From: Acidaminobacter sp. JC074
GTDB taxonomy: Bacteria > Bacillota > Clostridia > Peptostreptococcales > Acidaminobacteraceae
Reading direction: 5' to 3'
Assembly: GCF_022496765.1 (NCBI RefSeq)
Contig: NZ_VANV01000011.1
Coordinates: 1-64,000, forward strand
DNA length: 64,000 nt
Part shown: in pieces, positions 1 to 7,268 of the stretch
Layout of the letters: every line of letters starts with the position of its first letter
Numbering within the stretch: the first letter of the stretch is position 1
Made by a program: the position numbers and the translations under genes
The notes under the pieces: model-generated
The model's database searches: none
What the model was told of the DNA's origin: nothing
What the model saw: the letters and a program-made list of their open reading frames with translations, nothing else

Positions 1-317
1 CTAATATCCAATTTCATAGATTTAACTACCACTGTAGGCGCTAGAGTGGCTATTTTTGTGTATATATTTCAAAAACGATGACTGAAAAGATTAAAATCTG
101 CTTATCCATCGATCCCTACTTTTTTCATAGATTACTTTCCACTACCAATTGTCACCTAATGATAGCACAAAAGAATTTTTAAAGCGAATGGTCATTCGTA
201 TAACGAATATAATATCGTAAGTTTGTTTAAACAAGAGTGAGTTCTAAAAATAATACATGACCTCTACAAGTGTTGGAATGACAAGTTTTTCACAATTTAT
301 CACTTGAAGAATATATT
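1..317. other. Intergenic region upstream of the grd promoter
   Basis: I see no convincing coding sequence here. The stretch is AT-rich and has stops in all frames. It holds one short dyad (185-198) and further upstream sequence in which enhancer sites for the sigma-54 promoter at 318 would be expected. The segment TGTTGGAATGACA near 273-285 has a weak TGT/ACA dyad that could be such a site, but this is only a guess. Confidence 0.5.
185..198. promoter_or_regulatory. Short inverted repeat, possible operator
   Basis: CGAATG-GT-CATTCG forms two perfect 6-base arms around a 2-base centre. GAATGGTCATTC-like dyads are typical of TetR-family operators, but no TetR gene lies in the window and the controlled gene is unclear. 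It may belong to a gene left of the window edge. Confidence 0.3.
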
Positions 318-334
318 TTGGCACGCCTCTTGCT
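318..334 (+). promoter_or_regulatory. Sigma-54 (-24/-12) promoter of the grd operon
   Basis: TTGGCACGCCTCTTGCT matches the sigma-54 consensus TGGCAC-N5-TTGCW exactly, with the GG and GC dinucleotides in the right register. Transcription should start near 346, about 20 bases before the likely grdX start. Control of the operon by a sigma-54 enhancer-binding protein is therefore expected; no such activator gene is in this window. Confidence 0.85.
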
Positions 335-366
335 CTATAGTAGGTTGAAATAAAGGGGGGATAGCT

Positions 367-741
367 ATTTCAAGATTAATTGTAACAAACAACCCAATTG
401 TTATAAGTGATTGCCTTTTAGACTTCGGCAAGATCAATGTAAAGGAACTTGGTATGATGCCGGTCCTACTTCGTGTAAGAGACTATTTGCATCAGGGCCA
501 TCAGTTGATATCACATCCTTTATCAGGCTCTTTAAAGCCGAATGAGAATCCTTATAAGTCAATTATTATCACTAGGGGGAGAGGGGAACTGAATATCAAA
601 CAAGTGATGATCATTGAAAATGCAATTGAGACATGTAAGAAGTTTCTTAACAATAAGTCACTGCCTCAGTATACGGATGACTTATTAAATGACTTCATGT
701 ATGTAGACAAGACAATTATTACAAGTGGTTTAAAAAATTAG
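367..741 (+). CDS. grdX: GrdX family protein, likely AUU start
   Basis: GrdX is a small conserved protein of unknown role encoded at the head of glycine/sarcosine/betaine reductase operons. Residues after the first ATG (454) include VRDYLHQGHQLISHPLSGS and KPNENPYKSI, typical of the family. The reading frame stays open upstream, and codons 367-453 encode the family's N-terminal start RLIVTNNPIV. The only stop upstream is TGA at 346, and between them there is no ATG, GTG or TTG. A GGGGGG Shine-Dalgarno run (355-360) lies 6 bases before ATT at 367, so AUU is the best start. The predicted protein is 124 residues. The downstream reductase gene begins 11 bases after the stop. If 454 were used, the conserved TNNP segment would be lost. 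Confidence 0.8.
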   Translation: MSRLIVTNNPIVISDCLLDFGKINVKELGMMPVLLRVRDYLHQGHQLISHPLSGSLKPNENPYKSIIITRGRGELNIKQVMIIENAIETCKKFLNNKSLPQYTDDLLNDFMYVDKTIITSGLKN

Positions 742-752
742 TGGAGGAAAAC

Positions 753-2042
753 ATGAAATTAGAATTAGGAAAAATCATGATTGATGATATCAGGTATGGT
801 GATATCACAGAAGTTAAAGACAAAGTACTTTATGTAAACAATGATGAACTTACAAGTATTGTACTTGAAGATGAGCGTATTAAGTCGGCTAAAATTGAAC
901 TAGCAAGACCAGGTGAATCTGTAAGAATCACACCTGTTAAAGATGTATTGCAGCCTAGAGTAAAGGTTTCCGGCCATGGTACTAACTTCCCAGGTGTGAT
1001 TGGTAACAAGGTTAAGCAGGTTGGTAAAGGCAGAACGCATGTATTAGAAAATACTGCTGTTGTAACTGTTGGTAAGATTATGGGCTTCCAAGAAGGCATC
1101 ATCGATATGAGTGGCATTGGATCTGAATACACGCCATTTTCTAAAACACTTAACGTGTGTCTTGTTTTAGAGCCAATAGATAACATTGAGCCACATGCTT
1201 ATGAAACTGCTGCAAGAGAAGCAGGTTTAAAGGTAACCAATTACATCGGTGAAACTGCTAGAAACTTAAGTCCTGATACACTAGAAACTTTTGAGACAAA
1301 AGGCTTTATTGATCAAGCAAATCAGTATCCAGACCTTCCAAAGGTAGGCTATGTATGTATGCTTCAATCTCAAGGTCTTTTACATGATACTTATGTTTAT
1401 GGTGTTGATGCTAAAAACATTATTCCAACAATCATGAGTCCAACAGAGTTTATGGATGGTGCAGTCATCTCTGGTAACTGTGTGGCATCGTGTGACAAGA
1501 TTCCTACTTATCTACATCAGAATGACCCAATTATTGAAGATTTATATAAGAAGCACGGTAAAGAATTAAACTTTATGGGTGTCATCATTACCAACGAAAA
1601 TGTCTTTTTAGCAGACAAGGAAAGATGTTCTGATGCTGTTGCTAAACTGGCTAAAATGATGTGTTTAGATGGTGTTATTATTTCTGAAGAAGGTTATGGT
1701 AACCCTGATACAGACTTGATGATGAACTGTAAGAAGGTTGAGCAAGAAGGTATAAGAACTGTACTGATCACAGATGAGTTCCCAGGTAGAGATGGTAAGA
1801 GTGAGTCACTTGCAGATGCAGTTAAAGAAGCAGATGCCTTGGTATCATGTGGACAAGGTAACCTTGTTATCACAATGCCTCCTATGGATAAGGTTATTGG
1901 GACTTTAGAAGATATTGAAACCATGATTGGTGGTTATGATGGATCTTTAAAAGCAGATGGCAGCATCGAAGCAGAGATTCAAATCATCATTTCAGCAACA
2001 TCAGCATTTGGTTGTAACAAGTTATCAGCAAGAATGTACTAA
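753..2042 (+). CDS. Glycine/sarcosine/betaine reductase component B, proprotein subunit (GrdE/GrdG/GrdI type)
   Basis: This is the proprotein of substrate-specific component B, which binds the amine substrate and passes a carboxymethyl group to the selenoprotein A. In the family the chain is cleaved at an internal cysteine that becomes a pyruvoyl group. Here the site is SGNCVASCDK, with Cys243, almost the position known for GrdE. The 429-residue length is normal, and the C-terminal FGCNKL segment is conserved. ATG 753 follows GGAGG (743-747); a GTG at 741 lies within the Shine-Dalgarno region and is rejected. The gene is followed 10 bases later by the selenoprotein subunit. No grdA lies between them, which is the arrangement of sarcosine (grdG-grdF) or betaine (grdI-grdH) operons rather than the glycine operon, so the substrate is left open. 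Confidence 0.93.
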   Translation: MKLELGKIMIDDIRYGDITEVKDKVLYVNNDELTSIVLEDERIKSAKIELARPGESVRITPVKDVLQPRVKVSGHGTNFPGVIGNKVKQVGKGRTHVLENTAVVTVGKIMGFQEGIIDMSGIGSEYTPFSKTLNVCLVLEPIDNIEPHAYETAAREAGLKVTNYIGETARNLSPDTLETFETKGFIDQANQYPDLPKVGYVCMLQSQGLLHDTYVYGVDAKNIIPTIMSPTEFMDGAVISGNCVASCDKIPTYLHQNDPIIEDLYKKHGKELNFMGVIITNENVFLADKERCSDAVAKLAKMMCLDGVIISEEGYGNPDTDLMMNCKKVEQEGIRTVLITDEFPGRDGKSESLADAVKEADALVSCGQGNLVITMPPMDKVIGTLEDIETMIGGYDGSLKADGSIEAEIQIIISATSAFGCNKLSARMY

Positions 2043-2052
2043 GGAGGATATT

Positions 2053-3363
2053 ATGTCGAAGTTAAGAGTCGTTCATTATATAAATAATTTCTTTGCAGGA
2101 ATTGGTGGGGAAGAAAAAGCGGATATACCACCACAGGAAACTTTAAAGGCAGTAGGTCCTGGTTTAGCTTTAGATAAGGCTTTAGGTGACCAGGCGGAAA
2201 TAGTAGCTACAGTTATTTGTGGTGACTCATATTTTGGTGAGAACCTGGGTGATGCAACTGAAGAATTACTTACAATGATTGAAAAACATCAACCAGACTT
2301 ATTTGTAGCAGGCCCTGCTTTTAATGCAGGTAGATACGGTGTGGCTTGTGGTGCTATTTCTAAGGCTGTAGAGGAAAGACTGAACATTCCTGTTATAACA
2401 GGCATGTATGAAGAAAATCCTGGCGTAGATATGTATAAGAAAGATTTACATATCATTAAGACTGGTAACTCAGCATCTGATATGAGAAACTCTATTCCAA
2501 AGATGACAAAGCTACTCCTAAAGATGGCAAGAAAAGATGAAATCTTTGGACCTGATTTAGAAGGTTATCATGTAAGAGGTATTCGTACAAACTACTTCAA
2601 TGACAAACGTGGCTCAGAAAGAGCTGTAGACATGCTATTAAAGAAGATTGGCGGTCTAGATTATACAACAGAGTATGCCATGCCAGACTTTGGTAATGTG
2701 GCTCCTAATCCAGCAATTAAGGATTTATCAAAAATAAAAGTTGCTATGGTGACATCTGGGGGTATTGTACCTACAGATAATCCTGATAGAATTGAATCAT
2801 CAAGTGCAACTAAGTATGGTGTTTATGATATAGAGGGTTTAGACAGTATGCCAGCGGAAATGTTTACATCCATTCATGGTGGTTATGACAGAACTTATGC
2901 TTTAGAAGATATTAACAGAGTCTTACCTTTAGACGTACTTAGAGACATGGAAAAAGAAGGTATGATAGGGTCTTTGGAAAACTATTTTGTAACAACAACT
3001 GGTACGGGTACATCAGTAGGTAATGCAAGAGCCTTCGGTGAAACATTCTCTAAAAAGCTTTTAGCTGATGGTGTAGATGCAGTTATCCTAACTTCTACAT
3101 GAGGCACTTGTACACGTTGCGGTGCAACGATGGTAAAAGAAATTGAAAGAGCTGGTATTCCAGTCGCTCATATAGCAACAGTGGTACCAATTGCCTTAAC
3201 AGTAGGTGCTAATAGAATCATCCCAGCTGTAGGTATTCCATATCCACTTGGCAATCCAAACTTAGACATTCATGCTGAGAAGAAGTTGAGAAGATCTCTT
3301 GTAGAGCGTGCTTTTAAGGCGCTTCAAACTGACATTACAGAACAGACCGTTTTTGAAGCTTAA
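2053..3363 (+). CDS. Glycine/sarcosine/betaine reductase component B, selenoprotein subunit (GrdB/GrdF/GrdH type)
   Basis: This is the selenocysteine subunit of component B of the Stickland reductase. The reading frame runs through an in-frame UGA at 3100-3102, read here as selenocysteine at residue 350, and continues as UGTCTRCGATMVKEIERAG to TAA at 3361. U-x-x-C-x-x-C is the family redox motif, and similarity to GrdB is uninterrupted on both sides of the UGA. Total length is 436 residues, normal for the family. A SECIS-like hairpin lies directly downstream of the UGA. The start at 2053 follows AAGGAGG. Automatic callers will split this gene at 3102 and 3130. The catalytic partners GrdA, GrdC and GrdD are not in the window and must be encoded elsewhere. 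Confidence 0.95.
3100..3135 (+). promoter_or_regulatory. UGA selenocysteine codon with bacterial SECIS-like hairpin
   Basis: The UGA at 3100-3102 is followed 12 bases later by a perfect stem, CGTTGC (3115-3120) and GCAACG (3124-3129), closed by the loop GGT. Bacterial SECIS elements sit inside the coding sequence with the apical loop about 16-37 bases after the UGA and a conserved G in the loop; both conditions are met. It implies that the organism has selA, selB, selC and selD, none of which is in this window. Confidence 0.85.
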
Positions 3364-3386
3364 GTGCCTAAAAGGCACCCCTTTTC
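3364..3386 (+). terminator. Weak terminator or attenuator hairpin
   Basis: GTGCCT (3364-3369), AAA, AGGCAC (3373-3378) forms a 6-bp stem directly after the selenoprotein stop and is followed by CCCCTTTTCT. The T-run is interrupted, so partial termination before the downstream transporter gene is likelier than a full stop. Confidence 0.5.
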
Positions 3387-3403
3387 TATAGAAAGTGAGT
3401 GTT

Positions 3404-4504
3404 ATGAAGCAAGTTGTTGATAATAAAAATGTAATACAATATGCAGGAGCATTTATTGCCTTCTTAATAGGTTCAGGATTTGCCACAGGTCAAGAAGTAC
3501 TCCAGTATTTCTGCTCATATGGCTATCTGGGTATTTTGGGGATTGTCGTTATTTTCGGTCTTTTCCTATATGTAGGCGTAAACTTTATCACCGTAGGTTT
3601 TTCACAAAAGTTTGAAAAGTCCAGTGATATCTTTAAATATTATTGTGGCAATCTACTTGGGACATTCTTTGACTATTTCTCAATTGTTTTCATCTATATG
3701 TCATTTGTCGTAATGATAGCAGGTGCAGGTGCAACGGTATCAGAACAGTACCATTTACCAGTACAAGTGGGTGGGATCCTTATGGGCATCCTTGCCATGA
3801 CGACAGTTATATTTGGACTTGGAAAAATCGTTGATGTCATAGGTAAAATAGGTCCTGTTATTGTTGTTTTATCCATTGGACTTGGCTTGTCAGCCCTTAT
3901 AATGAATCCCACAGGTTTAAAGGAAGCAGGCAGTCTGATTCCAGAGTTAGATATAATGAAGGCATCTAGCAACTGGTTGTTTGCAGCGGGTTCTTATGTC
4001 GGCTTCTGTATGCTCTGGCTGGCGTCGTTTATGGCTGCCTTAGGCAAAAGAGCAAACAGTAAAAAAGAAGCATCTAGAGGGGCTATATTAGGTGCAACAG
4101 GCTTTTCTTTAGCAGTATTAATCGTGGCTCTTGGCATGCTTGCCAATATTGAGCAGGTTTCAAAAGCCATGGTTCCAACTTTACTTTTAGCAGGAAATAT
4201 CCACCCTATTGTGGCAACAGTGTTTTCAGTCATAGTTGTACTGGGTATATACACAACATCTGTACCACTTCTTTGGTCGGTATCTGCTAGATTTACAGAA
4301 GAAAAGACGACGAAGTTTAGAATTTTAACAGTAGTATTAGCATTGATCGGTATTTATGTAGGTTTAGAGATTCCATTTAACAAGCTTGTAAATGTCGTTT
4401 ATGTCATTAATGGTTATGTAGGTATTCTATTATTAGCTGCCATGGTCTTAAAGTCAGTAAGAAATAAAATGACGTCAGACCAACCATTAGAAAAAGTTTC
4501 TTAG
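3404..4504 (+). CDS. YkvI-type integral membrane transporter
   Basis: A 366-residue polytopic membrane protein with about ten hydrophobic segments, starting with an amphipathic stretch and the motif GSGFATGQEVLQYF that is typical of the YkvI family (APC-like fold, relatives of branched-chain amino acid carriers). The function of YkvI proteins is not established. Its place directly behind the reductase genes, only 40 bases away, suggests import of the reductase substrate or another amino compound; this is inference. ATG 3404 is preferred over GTG 3395 because the latter lies within the probable ribosome binding site GTGAG. A strong terminator follows. Confidence 0.8.
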   Translation: MKQVVDNKNVIQYAGAFIAFLIGSGFATGQEVLQYFCSYGYLGILGIVVIFGLFLYVGVNFITVGFSQKFEKSSDIFKYYCGNLLGTFFDYFSIVFIYMSFVVMIAGAGATVSEQYHLPVQVGGILMGILAMTTVIFGLGKIVDVIGKIGPVIVVLSIGLGLSALIMNPTGLKEAGSLIPELDIMKASSNWLFAAGSYVGFCMLWLASFMAALGKRANSKKEASRGAILGATGFSLAVLIVALGMLANIEQVSKAMVPTLLLAGNIHPIVATVFSVIVVLGIYTTSVPLLWSVSARFTEEKTTKFRILTVVLALIGIYVGLEIPFNKLVNVVYVINGYVGILLLAAMVLKSVRNKMTSDQPLEKVS

Positions 4505-4561
4505 ATTTTTGTTGGGCCTGAGTTTAGCCGACTCATGCACCAATGAATATAAACCACTTTA

Positions 4562-4588
4562 AGGCACACCGTTTTCGGTGTGCTTTTA
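4562..4588 (+). terminator. Rho-independent terminator of the grd operon
   Basis: GCACACCG (4564-4571), loop TTTT, CGGTGTGC (4576-4583), then TTTT. An 8-bp perfect stem with a U-run closes the grdX to ykvI operon. Confidence 0.9.
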
Positions 4589-4633
4589 TCAGTTGTGCCA
4601 GACATGGCATTAGTCATACTGGTGAAAATCTAG

Positions 4634-4918
4634 TCACTGGTAGTTACTACCAAATGTAGTGAAACTCAAGTTGCTATTAATAATGAAAAAAAAGGCATTG
4701 ACATAGTGGAGTTCTTGAACCTACTAGCAAAAATTGATATGGTGAAAAGGTGACTTAGTTGCAGAATTAAAACTGGATAACTATGAAGAGGTGTTGTATG
4801 GTAAATTTAGATCTGAATCACCAGAAAGCAATTCTGTGATAGAAAGTTCAATAGACATAAGGTTTCCTTTAAGTAAAAAATCATTGATAGCTGAAGAAAT
4901 CGAAATTGCTTGCATGTA
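4634..4918 (+). pseudogene. Possible eroded gene remnant
   Basis: Two adjacent open stretches in different frames read like protein: 4634-4744 (ending in a TGA, with AINNEKKGIDIVEFLNLL) and 4746-4918 (with KGDLVAELKLDNYEEVL and ESSIDIRFPLSK, ending at TAG). Joining them needs one frameshift near 4743. There is no start codon with a ribosome binding site and I recognise no family. The rest of the 625-base gap (4589-5213) shows nothing coding; it ends in the AT-rich upstream region of the AraC gene. Confidence 0.3.
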
Positions 4919-5213
4919 GTTTTGATGATGTGATCCAATATATTATAGTAATTGTGATTGTATTTTGGAGCAGTGAATAACTTCTCTTTTTAGGTGCATG
5001 TTAGATTGTTGCTGTTTTCCATGTTCTATAATTGAGTTCGCTCCCAATTATTGGATATGGATTTTAATATTGGATAAAGCGATGGTTCAATTAGGTAGAT
5101 TATCATATTAAAAAGTAAGATTTTTATACTTTAATGTGGATAGATTTGGTAGAATTAAATAGGTAGAATACTGAGCTCATTGTTTTAGGTGTGAGTTGTG
5201 ATAGGGGGAAATA

Positions 5214-6080
5214 ATGAAAGAAAACTATTTGGATTATTCTGGACCAATTCCTAAGGAAGCATTGAAGTTCGTTGATATCTATACGGGAGATAATATGCAG
5301 ATTGTCATACCTAATGGAGGTGTGTTTGATTTTGCACTGGACCCGCATGTGTTACCTTCTTATTTGTTTACTTATACCTATCATGAACGTGCTTATGTGT
5401 GTATAGACCATGAGTTGATTCCATTAAAACCAGGCGGTTTACTATCTGTATCTCCTTATGTAGAACATTATGAAGTACCCACTGTTCAGCAGTCAAGGTA
5501 TGTATGCATTAATATAAGATCGAATTACTTTGATGAGTTGTACAAAAAGGTGACAGGACAAGTTACGCCCATTTTTAGGGGACAGTACACAGAGTTAATT
5601 AGTGACTTGCCTGATCTTGTAAGTAAGTACGTTAATGAATATGAAGAGAAAGTGTTTGGTTATGATGAAATATGTAAATCTTTAGAGACTATCATCATCA
5701 ACAAGATTTTAAGAAGTGTTTTAGGTAAAGTTGAAAAGAAGCTGTCTATAACAGTTAGAAAAGAAATAGAACAAGCTATTCAGTATATGTATCACCATAT
5801 GCATCAGAAGATAACTTTAAATGAACTAGCAGAAGATGTAAATTTATCGGTATCAAGATTTTCAAAAATATTTAAGGATGAACTTGAAACTTCTCCTATG
5901 GACTACTTAAATGCTATAAGGTTAGAAAGAGCAAAGAGACTTCTATTAAGTGATCAAATGAAAATACATAGGATAGCCTATGAATGTGGCTTTAGTGATA
6001 CCTCTTATTTTACAATGAAGTTTAAGGAAAAATACGATGAAACCCCTAGGGAGTTTAGGTCAAACTATAGGATTACATAA
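5214..6080 (+). CDS. AraC family transcriptional regulator
   Basis: A 288-residue regulator. The N-terminal half looks like a cupin-type ligand-binding domain (YHERAYVCIDHELIPLKPGGLLSVSP). The C-terminal ~100 residues hold two helix-turn-helix motifs of the AraC/XylS type (ITLNELAEDVNLSVSRFSKI and IHRIAYECGFSDTSYFTMKF). The start follows AGGGGG. It stands alone between an eroded gap and a surface-protein gene and has its own terminator, so its target is not evident. Regulation of a distant sugar or amino-acid gene is as likely as regulation of the neighbours. Confidence 0.9.
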   Translation: MKENYLDYSGPIPKEALKFVDIYTGDNMQIVIPNGGVFDFALDPHVLPSYLFTYTYHERAYVCIDHELIPLKPGGLLSVSPYVEHYEVPTVQQSRYVCINIRSNYFDELYKKVTGQVTPIFRGQYTELISDLPDLVSKYVNEYEEKVFGYDEICKSLETIIINKILRSVLGKVEKKLSITVRKEIEQAIQYMYHHMHQKITLNELAEDVNLSVSRFSKIFKDELETSPMDYLNAIRLERAKRLLLSDQMKIHRIAYECGFSDTSYFTMKFKEKYDETPREFRSNYRIT

Positions 6081-6119
6081 AGATGAAATCTATTGATACG
6101 ATTTTAGTAATGTTAGTAG

Positions 6120-6150
6120 AATATTTCTATTTAATAGGAATATTTTTTTG
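6120..6150 (+). terminator. Terminator after the AraC gene
   Basis: AATATTTCTAT pairs with ATAGGAATATT (one G-T wobble) around a very short loop, followed by a run of seven T. AU-rich but well formed. Confidence 0.75.
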
Positions 6151-6294
6151 TTTTTGAATTTAAGTTAATGATAAACTAAATATACTCTTTATAGTCAATG
6201 AAACTCATGATAATCATCTAACATCTTTGGTTGGATCTGATGTTTTATTCATAAAGAGTTTGTTGTTTGGTATTTGAATCTAAAGGAGAATGGA

Positions 6295-7119
6295 ATGAAA
6301 AACAAAAGAATCAAAGTGATTGCAATTCTTGTAGTCATGGTATTTGCAACAAACTTTGTATTTGCAGAAAGTGGTTTAACAGCTGTTATATCAGATATTA
6401 AGCTATTTCTAAATGGAGACAGAGTTGATAAGGAAATTGTAATCATTGATGGCTCATCATATCTACCTGTAAAAGCAATTAGTGAAGCATTAGAATTAGA
6501 AGTTAATTGGAACAATGAATTAAGGGCCATTGAACTTTCTTCTGAAGGTGAAAATTCTGGTGATCCACTTGCCTCAGAAATGCTAGATTTAATGACTGAG
6601 AATAATAAGAAGTTAGAAGCAGAGAATGATGATTTAAAAGATTTATTGAAGAAGCATTCTATTAAGATTCCTACTACAGATAAAGATGCAATATTTGTCT
6701 CTGATGAATATAATGTTCCTGAAGATTCACCAATTGCTGTATTAAAGGGATCATCTAGTCTTGTAGAGATAGTTACAACTCCTGTTGAGGACATTATTGG
6801 AAATGAGTATACCAGTGGCATTAAAATGACTTGTGTAAGCAATGGTAATTATGTAACTTCAGGTCAAATCACATATGTACTTCAAGGACAGTATGATACA
6901 TTCAAGGCTAACTTGGCTGTGCGACACTCGAAATATGATACTAATTTTAAGATTTATGCAGATGATGTAGAAGTTTATAGTAAAGAAATAAATTCCAAAA
7001 CATTAGCTGAAGATATTGCAGTAGACGTAAAGGGTGCAACATTTGTTAAATTAGTTGTAAGTGGATCTGGTGCAGCTTCGAGTGGTTTAATCTTAGAAGA
7101 TGCAAGATTTGAAAACTAA
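6295..7119 (+). CDS. Secreted protein with copper-amine-oxidase-like stalk domain and NPCBM-like C-terminus
   Basis: A 274-residue exported protein. Residues 1-24 form a signal peptide ending FVFA|ES. Residues ~27-83 (ISDIKLFLNGDRVD, SSYLPVKAISEAL) match the Cu-amine-oxidase N-terminal type stalk domain common on clostridial surface proteins. A charged coiled linker (NNKKLEAENDDLKDLLKK, ~105-125) leads to a C-terminal beta domain (~135-274) that resembles NPCBM/NEW2 carbohydrate-binding modules. ATG 6295 follows AAAGGAG; an in-frame ATG 21 bases upstream lacks a good site. A cell-surface glycan-binding role is likely but not shown. It is monocistronic. Confidence 0.75.
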   Translation: MKNKRIKVIAILVVMVFATNFVFAESGLTAVISDIKLFLNGDRVDKEIVIIDGSSYLPVKAISEALELEVNWNNELRAIELSSEGENSGDPLASEMLDLMTENNKKLEAENDDLKDLLKKHSIKIPTTDKDAIFVSDEYNVPEDSPIAVLKGSSSLVEIVTTPVEDIIGNEYTSGIKMTCVSNGNYVTSGQITYVLQGQYDTFKANLAVRHSKYDTNFKIYADDVEVYSKEINSKTLAEDIAVDVKGATFVKLVVSGSGAASSGLILEDARFEN

Positions 7120-7175
7120 GATATTGTTATAGAACAATTTTTTAGGAATGCGTTTTAGTATATTGTTGACTTAGA

Positions 7176-7207
7176 AGATGTTTCAAATTAGACGAAACAT
7201 CTTTTTA
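7176..7207 (+). terminator. Terminator after the stalk-domain gene
   Basis: AGATGTTTC (7176-7184) pairs with GAAACATCT (7194-7202), then TTTTTAG. Confidence 0.85.
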
Positions 7208-7268
7208 GTTATGGATTATAATTTGAGTATTTGTGGTTAATTTATCAGGTTGAGGAGAAGGGGGATGT

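Noticed and set aside
346-348. UGA upstream of grdX as a second selenocysteine codon
   Set aside because: It lies before the Shine-Dalgarno run, outside the family's conserved protein, and has no hairpin after it.
830-1186. Minus-strand open frame opposite the GrdE-type gene, and many similar antisense frames across the window
   Set aside because: They lack ribosome binding sites and lie wholly inside well-supported genes with clear family signatures.
3100-3102. In-frame stop suggesting that the component B gene is split or a pseudogene
   Set aside because: Similarity continues without a shift on both sides, the codon aligns with the known selenocysteine of the family, and a SECIS-like hairpin follows.
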